Assembly (NCBI GenBank): GCA_965145485.1 | Contig: CBCTCU010000002.1 | Span: 62,001-126,000, forward strand | DNA: 64,000 nt | Reading direction: 5' to 3' | From: CABQCM01 sp965145485 | GTDB lineage: Bacteria > Bacillota > Clostridia > Oscillospirales > Acutalibacteraceae | Shown: positions 34,318 through 42,354 of the stretch, in pieces | Layout: each line of letters starts with the position of its first letter | Position numbering within the stretch: position 1 is the stretch's first letter | Translations under genes and position numbers: made by a program | The notes under the pieces: model-generated | Databases searched by the model: none | What the model was told of the DNA's origin: nothing | Seen by the model: only the letters and a program-made list of their open reading frames with translations

Positions 34318-35367
34318 ATGTCTTATACCTTATCGGAAAAAGCGGCGCGGCTGATTCCCTATGAGCCGATCGCCGGGGATTATCGCGTGCGTCTTGACGC
34401 GAACGAATCTTTTTTGCCGGTGCCGGACGAGGCGCTCGAGGCGCTGCGCCGGGCGCTGGATACAACGGCGCTGCAACGCTATCCCGATCCGATGGCGGCG
34501 GGGGTGTGCGGCCGCTTTGCCGCGTATTACGGCGTCGACCCCGCCCTGGTCACCGCCGGCAATGGGTCGGATGAGCTGATTTCGGTCATTGTCAACACCT
34601 TTTTGCAAAAGGGGGAGCGGGCGATGGTGCTCTCTCCCGACTTCTCCATGTATTCCTTCTACCTCTCCCTGGCCGAGGCCGAATGCGTCACGCTGGATAA
34701 GGGGATGGATTTTACCATCGACGTTTCGCAGGTGCTCGACGGCCTGCGCCGCAGCGGCAGCCGGATGCTGCTGTTTTCCAATCCCTGCAATCCCACGGGG
34801 CAGGGGCTGCCCCGCGAGCAGGTGATGGAGATTGTACGCGGCACCGACGCGTTGGTGGTGCTGGATGAAGCGTACATGGATTTTTGGGACGACGCCCAGT
34901 CGCTGGTGCGCGATACGGCCGACTATGACAATTTGATCGTGCTGCGCACCTGCTCGAAGATGATGGGTCTGGCCGCGCTCAGGCTGGGGTTTGCCGTAGC
35001 CTGCGAGCCGCTAACCCGGGTGCTGCGGGCGGCCAAGTCGCCGTACAATGTCAATACCTTGACCCAGCTTGCCGCGCAGGCGGTGCTGTCCTACCCTGAC
35101 GCGCTGCGCCGCGGGAGAAGGGAAATACTCCAATCCAAAGCCGGGTTGGAAGCGATGGCCGCCTCCCTTCCCCTGCGCGAGGGAGAGGCATTCCTGCCCA
35201 CCTGCACGAATTTTCTCGTGCTGCGCACGCCGCGGGCCCGGGCGTTGTTTGAGGCCCTGCGCCAGCGGTCGATCATCGTTCGCTGCTTTTCCGGCTTTTT
35301 GCGCATTACGGTCGGAAACGAGGAGGAAAATAAGGCGCTCATCGGCGCGCTGCGGGAGATACTGTAG
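34318..35367 (+). CDS. hisC: Histidinol-phosphate aminotransferase
   Basis: PLP enzyme converting imidazole-acetol phosphate to histidinol phosphate. The 349-residue product has RLDANESFLP near the start, NGSDELI, the PLP-site FSNPCNPTGQG and VVLDEAYMDF, and the lysine region RTCSKMMGLAALRLGFAV. GGGGGAG precedes ATG 34318; the open frame upstream to 34177 is not family-like. About 205 bases separate it from hisD, without a visible gene or terminator. Confidence 0.94.
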   Translation: MSYTLSEKAARLIPYEPIAGDYRVRLDANESFLPVPDEALEALRRALDTTALQRYPDPMAAGVCGRFAAYYGVDPALVTAGNGSDELISVIVNTFLQKGERAMVLSPDFSMYSFYLSLAEAECVTLDKGMDFTIDVSQVLDGLRRSGSRMLLFSNPCNPTGQGLPREQVMEIVRGTDALVVLDEAYMDFWDDAQSLVRDTADYDNLIVLRTCSKMMGLAALRLGFAVACEPLTRVLRAAKSPYNVNTLTQLAAQAVLSYPDALRRGRREILQSKAGLEAMAASLPLREGEAFLPTCTNFLVLRTPRARALFEALRQRSIIVRCFSGFLRITVGNEEENKALIGALREIL

Positions 35368-35543
35368 GCAGTTTTCTCTGCTGTTCGTAAATCCATGACC
35401 GGGGGACGCATCTTTTGGTCATTTTTTGGGGTGGCCGGCAAGGCTGTACGTGGGGCGCAGTCGCAGTAGGCCCTGATGCGCCCGCACGGTTTTAATAGTA
35501 CGCCCCGCGGTTTGAGGAAAACGACCCAAGGAAGGTGAATGCC

Positions 35544-36122
35544 ATGAGGCAAGCGCACGTATCGCGCAAAACCAAAGAGACGCAGATTGAAGCCACCCTG
35601 AGCCTGGACGGGGGGGAGGTGTCGGTCGAGACCGGCATCGGGTTTTTCGATCATATGCTCACCGCGTTCGCCCTGCACGGCGGATTGGGGCTGACCCTGC
35701 GTGCTAAGGGGGATTTGCAGGTCGACCCCCACCATACGGTGGAAGATGTGGGCATTGTATTGGGCGACGCTATCGCCCAGGCGGTTGGCGACAAGGCGGG
35801 GATTGCCCGCTATGGCAGCTTTGCCGTGCCGATGGACGAGTCCCTCGCGTTTGCCTGCCTGGATATCAGCGGGCGGCCCTATCTGGTCTTTCGGGCGGAG
35901 TTCCCGCAGGAGCGGATGGGGGATTACGACGCCTGCCTGACCGAGGAATTTTTCCGCGCGTTGGCCTTTCATGCGGGGATCACGCTGCATTTGATTTCCC
36001 CCTACGGCGGCAATTCCCACCACAAGGCCGAGGCGCTGTATAAGGCGGCCGGCCATGCGCTGCGTCTTGCGGCGGCAAAGACCGGGTCGAACGAGGTGCT
36101 GTCTACGAAGGGGACGCTCTAG
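35544..36122 (+). CDS. hisB: Imidazoleglycerol-phosphate dehydratase
   Basis: Manganese enzyme dehydrating IGP to imidazole-acetol phosphate. The 192-residue product is the monofunctional form, with no histidinol-phosphatase domain. Motifs are GIGFFDHMLTAFALHGG, the metal-binding HHTVEDVGIVLG and GNSHHKAEALYKAAGHAL. ATG 35544 follows AAGGAAGG. Its stop codon overlaps a perfect 20-base palindrome, and the usual next gene, hisH, is missing. Confidence 0.96.
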   Translation: MRQAHVSRKTKETQIEATLSLDGGEVSVETGIGFFDHMLTAFALHGGLGLTLRAKGDLQVDPHHTVEDVGIVLGDAIAQAVGDKAGIARYGSFAVPMDESLAFACLDISGRPYLVFRAEFPQERMGDYDACLTEEFFRALAFHAGITLHLISPYGGNSHHKAEALYKAAGHALRLAAAKTGSNEVLSTKGTL

Positions 36123-36140
36123 GCCAAAGCGCTTTGGCCT
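36121..36140. repeat. Perfect 20-base palindrome at the end of hisB
   Basis: AGGCCAAAGCGCTTTGGCCT overlaps the hisB stop codon (36120-36122). It lies where hisH would be expected in many his operons. There is no T-run after it, so it is not an obvious terminator; it may be a processing or deletion scar, or a binding site. Confidence 0.6.
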
Positions 36141-36231
36141 GCGCCGGAAGAAGGCCGTCGGGATCAACCGGACTGAACGGTGCGCGGCAGACGGTTTTGC
36201 TAACCATATTGAATCAATCGGAGGATATCGT

Positions 36232-37275
36232 ATGCTTATTTTTCCAGCCATCGACATTCAAAACGGGCAGTGCGTGCGGCTGCATCAGGGCGATTTTGAC
36301 ACCGCGCAGGTGGTGGCGGCCGACCCGCTGGAGACCGCCCGGTCGTTCGCCCGCGCCGGGGCGCAGTGGGTGCATATGGTCGACCTCGACGGCGCGCGCG
36401 CCGGCCGGCCGGTCAACCGGGAGATTTTCCGCGAGGTGGCTCACGAGAGCGGGCTGAGGCTGGAGCTTGGCGGCGGCATCCGCGATATGGAGACCATCGA
36501 CGCTTATCTTTCGGACGGCGTCAGCCGGGTCATCCTCGGGTCGGTGGCGCTGAAAAATCCGGCCCTGGTCGAGCAGGCGGCGGCCCGGTATGGCGAGCGC
36601 ATCGCGGTGGGGATTGACGCGCGCGACGGCATGGTAGCCACCGAGGGCTGGCTGGAGGGATCGGACGTCCACTACATTGACCTTGCGCGCGAGATGGAGC
36701 GCCGGGGCGTTCGCTGCCTTGTTTTTACCGACATATCCCGTGACGGCACCTTGAGCGGCCCCAGCCTGGAGCAGCTAGAGGCGCTCAATTCGGCTGTCAG
36801 CTGCGACGTCATCGCCAGCGGCGGGATCAAGTCGATCGAGGACATCGAGGCGTTGGCCGAGCGGGGGCTGTACGGTGCGATCTGTGGGAAATCCCTCTAT
36901 CAGGGGACGCTTGACCTGCAGCAGGCGCTCGAATGCGCGGCGGGGAGCGCCGCCCTCGCCCTGCGGCGGATCAAGTTTAATGCGGACGGCCTGATCCCGG
37001 CTGTGATACAGCAATGGGATACCGGCGAGGTGCTCATGCTGGCCTATATGAACGAGCAGTCCCTTCGCCGCACGATGGAAACAAAGACCACCTGGTTTTA
37101 CAGCCGCTCGCGGCAAACGCTTTGGAATAAGGGAGAGTCGTCCGGCCATATCCAGCGGGTGGTGTCGCTGCGGGCCGACTGCGATTACGACACCCTGCTC
37201 GTCCGGGTGGATCAAACCGGGGCGGCCTGCCACACCGGCAGCCACAACTGCTTTTACAACGACTTGACCCAATAA
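36232..37275 (+). CDS. HisA-HisI fusion: ProFAR isomerase / phosphoribosyl-AMP cyclohydrolase
   Basis: A single 347-residue frame. Residues about 1-240 are HisA, a TIM barrel with FPAIDIQNGQCVRLHQG, RLELGGGIRDMETID and FTDISRDGTLSGP. Residues about 245-347 are HisI with GEVLMLAYMNEQSL, SRSRQTLWNKGESSGH, LRADCDYDTLL and the zinc-site GAACHTGSHNCF. HisI normally acts before HisA in the pathway, so the fusion joins two neighbouring but not adjacent-in-order steps: cyclohydrolase, then isomerase. It starts at ATG after CGGAGGATATC. The HisE pyrophosphatase is separate. I am sure of both domains. Confidence 0.95.
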   Translation: MLIFPAIDIQNGQCVRLHQGDFDTAQVVAADPLETARSFARAGAQWVHMVDLDGARAGRPVNREIFREVAHESGLRLELGGGIRDMETIDAYLSDGVSRVILGSVALKNPALVEQAAARYGERIAVGIDARDGMVATEGWLEGSDVHYIDLAREMERRGVRCLVFTDISRDGTLSGPSLEQLEALNSAVSCDVIASGGIKSIEDIEALAERGLYGAICGKSLYQGTLDLQQALECAAGSAALALRRIKFNADGLIPAVIQQWDTGEVLMLAYMNEQSLRRTMETKTTWFYSRSRQTLWNKGESSGHIQRVVSLRADCDYDTLLVRVDQTGAACHTGSHNCFYNDLTQ

Positions 37276-37364
37276 ACCAGAAATGCCCGCCGCCGCACCC
37301 CGGCGCGGACGAGGCATGCGGCGCGCCCGGCCTGGGCGTGCCGAAAGTAGAAAGGTGAGGACAA

Positions 37365-37694
37365 ATGGCGGAAAACATCATTCAAAATCTTTGCGATACC
37401 GTAACCGAGCGCCGTGAGAATCCCAGCGAGGGGTCGTACACCGGCTATCTGTTTGAACAGGGGCTGGATAAGATCCTGAAAAAATGCGGCGAGGAATGCT
37501 CGGAGGTCATCATCGCGGCCAAAAACGGCGGCCGCAGGGAGCTGACCATGGAGCTGAGCGACCTGTTGTATCATCTGAGCGTGCTGATGGTCTATAGCGG
37601 GGTGACCCCCGACGACCTTGCGGCCGAGCTTGACCGCCGTCATCAGAAGCAGGGGAATCTCAAAAAGTTCCATCAGGTGGATAAAAACAGCTAA
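37365..37694 (+). CDS. hisE: Phosphoribosyl-ATP pyrophosphatase
   Basis: MazG-like enzyme hydrolysing PR-ATP to PR-AMP, 109 residues. It has GSYTGYLFEQGLDKILKKCG, the metal-binding EECSEVIIAAKNG and ELSDLLYHLSVLM. In many bacteria it is fused to HisI; here HisI is instead fused to HisA. It is the last gene of the operon and is followed by a terminator-like hairpin. A GTGAGG site precedes its ATG. Confidence 0.96.
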   Translation: MAENIIQNLCDTVTERRENPSEGSYTGYLFEQGLDKILKKCGEECSEVIIAAKNGGRRELTMELSDLLYHLSVLMVYSGVTPDDLAAELDRRHQKQGNLKKFHQVDKNS

Positions 37695-37719
37695 ATCGAT
37701 GTCCTAAAACGCAGGCACG

Positions 37720-37743
37720 CCCGCATACATTTTTGTATGGGGG
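37720..37743 (+). terminator. Terminator-like hairpin after hisE
   Basis: CCCGCATACA pairs with TGTATGGGGG (one mismatch) around a TTTT loop and is followed by TGTTTTG. It also contains the GGGGG that may serve as the ribosome-binding site of the next gene, so read-through RNA could have that site masked. Confidence 0.55.
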
Positions 37744-37753
37744 TGTTTTGCGT

Positions 37754-38047
37754 ATGTGCTGTAGAATCGTCGAGATGCGCAACAAGGAGGTCATCTGCAT
37801 TAAGGACGGAACCCGGCTGGGCTGTGTCTGCGATGTGGAAATTGACACCTGCTCGGGGCAGCTGATATCCATCGTCATTTTCGGCCGGCCCAAACTGTTT
37901 GGCCTGCTTGGGCGGGAGGAGGACTGCGTCATCCCCTGGAACTGCATCGAGGTCATTGGGCCGGATACCATCCTGGTGTCCTTTGAGCCGCCGCGTCATC
38001 CTCGCCGCCGCAAGCAGGGCTTTATGGGGAAAATCTTTGGGAATTGA
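37754..38047 (+). CDS. YlmC/YmxH-family PRC-barrel protein (sporulation-associated)
   Basis: A 97-residue protein with one PRC-barrel domain: MRNKEVICIKDGTRLGCV, then GQLISIVIFGRPK and CVIPWNCIEVIG, and a basic tail (RHPRRRKQGF). In Bacillota this family is linked to sporulation; its molecular role is not settled. The pair of cysteines near the N-terminus (MCCRIVE) is common in the family. ATG 37754 is chosen. It stands alone after the his operon and points to an endospore-forming host. Confidence 0.82.
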   Translation: MCCRIVEMRNKEVICIKDGTRLGCVCDVEIDTCSGQLISIVIFGRPKLFGLLGREEDCVIPWNCIEVIGPDTILVSFEPPRHPRRRKQGFMGKIFGN

Positions 38048-38424
38048 CCCTTTTCCCGCCGATACCCGGGCCGTCTGGCTTGACCCGCTGTGCTATGCGG
38101 GCGCTCCGGCAATCTTTTTGTAGCAAGGTTCACGCTTGCAGTCAATGGCGTTGTTTTGGCCGCCGCAATCCGCTGTGTTGATCCAAAGCCGCATGGCATT
38201 CATGCCATGCGGCTTTGCTCTGGTTATCACATTCACTGGCCGAGCCTTTGGAGGCAATACATAGACCGGGAGCCCCCCGTTGGCATGCTGCGGGGCTGGG
38301 GATGCAAATGAATACACGTGGGATTGCCGGAAATGTCCTTTCCCATTGCATTATCAAGCCCCCGTTTCGCTGGGTCCTTGCCGGTATCCATGGTGGCCCC
38401 CACCGGTTCAAAGATTGGCCAGCC
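38048..38424. other. Gap between convergent genes with one hairpin
   Basis: About 375 bases without a gene. The only feature is the hairpin at 38185-38216. Short frames on both strands lack ribosome-binding sites. Confidence 0.5.
38185..38216. terminator. Perfect hairpin between the ylmC-like gene and the nagZ-like gene
   Basis: AAAGCCGCATGGCA, loop TTCA, TGCCATGCGGCTTT: a perfect 14-bp stem. Its own ends supply short A and T runs, so it could end transcription from either side of this convergent pair. Confidence 0.7.
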
Positions 38425-39891
38425 CTAAAGAATGACGCCCAATTCGAGCTTCCAACGAAGGATGCGCAGCACAGACTGGTCGATGGTTTCCTCCGCAATG
38501 ACCCCTTGATCCAACGCCTCGAGTAGAGCGGAGATCGCGGCCTCGTAATCGGTGCAGCACAGCAGGTCGTTTCCCGCCAGCACCGCCAGCACCGCGGCGC
38601 TGCGGGCGTCGGTATAGCTGGTAATGGCCCCCATATCCAGCGCGTCGGTCAAAATGACGCCTTCAAACCCAAGCTGATCCCGCAGATATTGATGCACCGC
38701 CGGGGAGAGGGAAGCGGGCGCGTCCGGGTCCATGCACGCGACAATGTTGTGGGAAACGAGCACGGCCCCCGCCCCGGCCTCGATCCCGCTTTGAAAGGGG
38801 AGCAGGTCAGAGCCCTCCAACGTCGAAAGGCTACGCGTATCGGTCGATAGCCCCGCATGGGTGTCGGCGTTGCCGCCGTATCCGGGAAAGTGCTTGAGCA
38901 CGCAGCCCATCTGCTGCGCGCACATTTCGCTGACCACCAGCCCGACGTATTGGGAGGTGGCCGCCGCATCCTGCCCCAGGGTCCGGGGATAGATGTAATC
39001 GCTCGGGTCGGTGGATAGGTCGCACACCGGGGCCATATTGAGATTGATCCCCAGCGAGCGCAGAAGGGCGGATTTTTCCACCGCGTCGCTGCGGATGGCT
39101 TCCCATCCGCCCTGCCGGTAGAGCTCCTGCGGGGAGGGAAAAGGCTGATCGCGAAAGGCGGGAAAGCGGCTGATGCGGTTGACCTCGCCGCCCTCCTCGT
39201 CCACACCGATGAGAAGGGGGATGGAAACCGACGACTGGATGCTTTGTATCTCCGCCGACACCTCCGGCGGAGTTTTTTCCTCAAAGTCCCGGGCAAAGAG
39301 CAGATAGCCTCCCAGATGGTAGGCCGTAGCTGCCTCCGTCGCGTTCGACTGGGGGCAGCGGGCCAGTATCATTTGCCCTACCTTCTCCTCAAGCGTCATG
39401 CTCTGCAATATTTGCTCGGCAGGGTCGCCGGATTCGCTGGCCCGCCCGGTGGGCGCGGTATCCCCGTTGGGCGGGGCGGACGGTTCGGCGGAGACGGATT
39501 CTTCTGTGGAGGCAGGCGTCGTCGCGCCCGGGGTATCCTCCGTGTATTGGCCCCCCTCCTCCGGCAGGGGCAAAACGACCATTCGCACAACGTCCACCGG
39601 CTCGGGGATTTGGTTGCCGGTCAGGACGCCGTAGTACGAAACCCTCGCAGGGCAGCCGGGCTGGATTCCGCCCTCGGGCGTGTGCAAAATGTCTTCTTCC
39701 AGGCGAAACGAATAATACGCCTCGCCGGCGGCCAGGGTCACCATGCCCTCGGATACCTGCGCGACGGTGCCCTCGAGGGTCGCAAGGGAGCCGCTTGATC
39801 GGGTGCCGGCCGCTGGGGAAGGCCCCTGCGCACGACATGCCGACAGAAGCAGGCAGACAGCCAGCATCAGACATATCGCAGCGCGCCTCAC
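38425..39891 (-). CDS. Glycoside hydrolase family 3 lipoprotein, NagZ-like beta-N-acetylhexosaminidase
   Basis: Secreted, lipid-anchored enzyme probably acting on cell-wall amino sugars. The 488-residue product has a signal peptide with lipobox LLSAC (C19), a small N-terminal domain (about 35-110), an acidic Ser/Thr/Pro-rich linker (about 112-160), then the GH3 domain with GVDEEGGEVNRI, the KHFPGYGGNADTHAGL catalytic loop (Asp-His pair) and the nucleophile region VILTDALDMGAI. The start is GTG after GGGGAGGGG. It has its own promoter. The outside location resembles Bacillus NagZ rather than the cytoplasmic form of Gram-negatives. Confidence 0.9.
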   Translation of the reverse strand: MRRAAICLMLAVCLLLSACRAQGPSPAAGTRSSGSLATLEGTVAQVSEGMVTLAAGEAYYSFRLEEDILHTPEGGIQPGCPARVSYYGVLTGNQIPEPVDVVRMVVLPLPEEGGQYTEDTPGATTPASTEESVSAEPSAPPNGDTAPTGRASESGDPAEQILQSMTLEEKVGQMILARCPQSNATEAATAYHLGGYLLFARDFEEKTPPEVSAEIQSIQSSVSIPLLIGVDEEGGEVNRISRFPAFRDQPFPSPQELYRQGGWEAIRSDAVEKSALLRSLGINLNMAPVCDLSTDPSDYIYPRTLGQDAAATSQYVGLVVSEMCAQQMGCVLKHFPGYGGNADTHAGLSTDTRSLSTLEGSDLLPFQSGIEAGAGAVLVSHNIVACMDPDAPASLSPAVHQYLRDQLGFEGVILTDALDMGAITSYTDARSAAVLAVLAGNDLLCCTDYEAAISALLEALDQGVIAEETIDQSVLRILRWKLELGVIL

Positions 39892-39931
39892 GGTGATCCC
39901 CTCCCCTTATCCAACCGTAGTCTCTAAGGAT

Positions 39932-39960
39932 ATTTTACCGGATTACACCGGCGCTTACAA
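39932..39960 (-). promoter_or_regulatory. Predicted promoter of the nagZ-like gene
   Basis: On the minus strand TTGTAA (39955-39960), 17 bases, TAAAAT (39932-39937). The start point would be about 35 bases before the GTG. Confidence 0.6.
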
Positions 39961-40236
39961 GGGGGAGAAGGGGAAAAGACAGCAAGATCGGCGTATTCTT
40001 GCGCAAGAAATGCGTTGCCAACTAGGATGGGGTATGATAGGATAAAAACATCTGTAAAAGAGTTCGCCGCCCGGCGCGCAGGGGGGCGGCGCGCCAGAGC
40101 GTGTCTGCCCAGGCGCGTGAGGCGCCCCTTGAGCATTGCAACGCGCTGGCGCCATCGCTTTCGATGAAATCTCAATTTATTGGTAAAATATCCGTTTTGG
40201 CGGAATTAAACATTGTTAATACAGGAGGAATGATCG
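39961..40236. other. Gap between nagZ promoter and ribulokinase gene
   Basis: No gene seen. The stretch just before the kinase is AT-rich (TATTGGTAAAATATCC and AATTAAACATTGTTAATAC) and may hold its promoter, but no clean -35/-10 pair stands out. Confidence 0.4.
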
Positions 40237-41934
40237 ATGAGCCATTATGCGATCGGATTGGATTTTGGCACATTGTCCTGCCGCGCGCTGCTGGCGGACA
40301 CAGCCGATGGAAACCCACTGGGGGTCAGCGTGTTTGAGTACCCCCACGCCGTGCTCGACCGTGCCCTTCCGACCGGCGAGAGGCTGGGGCAGGACTGGGC
40401 GCTGCAGCACCCCTCCGATTATCTCGAGGCGCTCCGCCATACGGTGCCCGAGCTGCTTGCGGTCACCGGCGTCGATGCGGCCGACGTCGTTGGTATTGGC
40501 GCGGATTTTACCGCCTGTACCCTTTTGCCGGTTCAGGCCGACGGTACGCCGCTGTGCCTGCTACCCGAATTTCAGCGCAACCCGCACGCTTACCCCAAGC
40601 TCTGGAAGCACCACGCCGCGCAGCAGCAGGCCAACCGGCTCAACGACATTGCACAAGCGCGGGGGGAATGGTGGCTGGGAAATTACGGCGGCAAAATCAG
40701 CAGCGAATGGGCCATTCCGAAAATTTGGCAGATCCTCGACGAGGCGCCTGAGGTCTACGCCGCGGCCGACCGCTTTATCGAAGCGGCCGACTGGATCGTT
40801 TGGCAGCTGTGCGGCAGGGAGACGCGCAACAGCTGTACGGCGGGATATAAAGAGCTTTGGAATAAGCGCAGAGGCTATCCTTCCCCCGCCTTTTTCCGCG
40901 CGCTCGATCCACGGCTGGAGAGGGTAGTGGAGCAAAAGCTCGGCTTGGACATCCTGCCGCTGGGCAGCCGGGCGGGGGGATTAACCCAAGAGGCGGCCGA
41001 AATGACCGGCCTTCGTCCAGGCACGGCCGTGGCCGTGGGCAACGTCGACGCGCATGTCTGCCTGCCTGCGGTCGGCATCGACGCCCCGGGGAAGATGCTG
41101 GCCATCATGGGCACCTCCACCTGCCATATTATGCTGGGAGAACGCGAAATCCAGGCGCCTGGCATTTGCGGCGTGGTCGAGGACGGGGTGATGCCCGGCT
41201 ATTTCGGCTACGAGTCGGGGCAGGGCTGCGTGGGGGATCATTTTGCCTGGTTCATTGAAAATTGCCTGCCCGGCCCCTATCTGGAGCAGGCCCGCGCGCG
41301 GGGGGAGAGCCCGCATGCATACCTGCGCAGCCTTGCCAGCCGGCTGCGTCCGGGCGAGAGCGGGCTTGTGGCGCTCGACTGGTGGAACGGATGCCGCAGC
41401 GTGCTCATGGACGCCGATTTGACCGGCCTGATGGTGGGGATGACCTTGCAAACCAGGCCGGAAGAGATATATCGGGCCCTGATTGAGGCAACCGCCTACG
41501 GAACCCGGAAAATCGTCGAAAATTATCGAAACCATGGCCTTCCGGTGGAGGAATTTATCGCTTCGGGCGGGATCAGCCAAAAGGACCCCATGGCCATGCA
41601 GATTTACGCCGATGTGCTGGGCATGCCCATCCGCGTTGCCGGAGCCGCCCAGGGTCCCGCCATGGGCAGCGCGATCTTTGGCGCGGTCGCCGCTGGTAAA
41701 GAGGCCGGGGGATACGACGACATTTATCAGGCGGCCCGCGCGATGGGCAGCCGGGAGCAAACGGTTTATTCGCCGGTTGCAACCCATGCCACCGTTTACA
41801 GCGAGCTGTATCGGGAATACGAGAGGCTGCACGATTGGTTCGGCCGCGGTGGCAGCGACACGATGAAACGGCTCAAGCGGCTGAAAATGCAGCAAAGCGG
41901 TGAAACGGCCTGTTCGGACATATCCCTGCCATGA
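40237..41934 (+). CDS. araB: Ribulokinase
   Basis: FGGY-family sugar kinase phosphorylating L-ribulose to L-ribulose 5-phosphate. The 565-residue product has the N-terminal phosphate loop GLDFGTLSCRALL, ADFTACTLLPV, the central GTSTCHIM and the C-terminal ATP-binding FIASGGISQKDPMAMQIYAD. Length and motifs match AraB better than xylulokinase or glycerol kinase. GGAGGAATG precedes the ATG. No araA, araD or araR is adjacent, so substrate use rests on unlinked genes or on related pentuloses. Confidence 0.9.
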   Translation: MSHYAIGLDFGTLSCRALLADTADGNPLGVSVFEYPHAVLDRALPTGERLGQDWALQHPSDYLEALRHTVPELLAVTGVDAADVVGIGADFTACTLLPVQADGTPLCLLPEFQRNPHAYPKLWKHHAAQQQANRLNDIAQARGEWWLGNYGGKISSEWAIPKIWQILDEAPEVYAAADRFIEAADWIVWQLCGRETRNSCTAGYKELWNKRRGYPSPAFFRALDPRLERVVEQKLGLDILPLGSRAGGLTQEAAEMTGLRPGTAVAVGNVDAHVCLPAVGIDAPGKMLAIMGTSTCHIMLGEREIQAPGICGVVEDGVMPGYFGYESGQGCVGDHFAWFIENCLPGPYLEQARARGESPHAYLRSLASRLRPGESGLVALDWWNGCRSVLMDADLTGLMVGMTLQTRPEEIYRALIEATAYGTRKIVENYRNHGLPVEEFIASGGISQKDPMAMQIYADVLGMPIRVAGAAQGPAMGSAIFGAVAAGKEAGGYDDIYQAARAMGSREQTVYSPVATHATVYSELYREYERLHDWFGRGGSDTMKRLKRLKMQQSGETACSDISLP

Positions 41935-42066
41935 TCGCGCGACGCCCGGCAAAAAGGTTTTTAGCGGATGGAATGCGCCTGCCTTTGCCGGTTGACGGTA
42001 TCAAAATTCGCCTGACGGCCGGATATTCCATCCCCTGCGGGACACACTAGCCTTGAGGTGATACCA

Positions 42067-42354
42067 ATGGCAAAACAGGGGATGAAGCGGCCGGAGCGCA
42101 CCCATACGAAGGCGCGCAACGATGCGGCCGCTGTTCCTGAAATCCAGGGCAGGGCAAAGCATGGAAAGGAACCGGCTAATCCGATTGTTGCGACCACCCA
42201 CGCTCCTGCGCAAAAGGTCTTCCATTCGTCTGTCAACGCAAAGCATGGCGAGGATCGGCCCATACCGTCCGACGTCTATCCGGTCATCGACAACGATCTG
42301 GCCAGGGACAATATCGAAAACGATCTTACCGCCGCCGATCTTCAGGATTTATAA
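42067..42354 (+). CDS. Small hydrophilic protein of unknown function
   Basis: A 95-residue protein rich in Ala, Pro, His, Lys and Asp without membrane segments or cysteines: a basic N-terminal part (MAKQGMKRPERTHTKARND), a middle with VPEIQGRAKHGKE and an acidic tail (DNDLARDNIENDLTAADL). I recall similar short proteins in clostridial genomes but no assigned function. GAGGTG sits well before ATG 42067, and composition is unlike shadow frames, so I accept it as a gene. It follows the ribulokinase by 132 bases. Low complexity suggests an unstructured protein. Confidence 0.6.
   Translation: MAKQGMKRPERTHTKARNDAAAVPEIQGRAKHGKEPANPIVATTHAPAQKVFHSSVNAKHGEDRPIPSDVYPVIDNDLARDNIENDLTAADLQDL

Noticed and set aside
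36232..36960. Reading the barrel domain of the fusion as HisF instead of HisA
   Set aside because: The sequence has the HisA-type FPAIDIQNGQCVRLHQG start and FTDISRDGT region; HisF would show a different N-terminus (RIIPCLDV-type).
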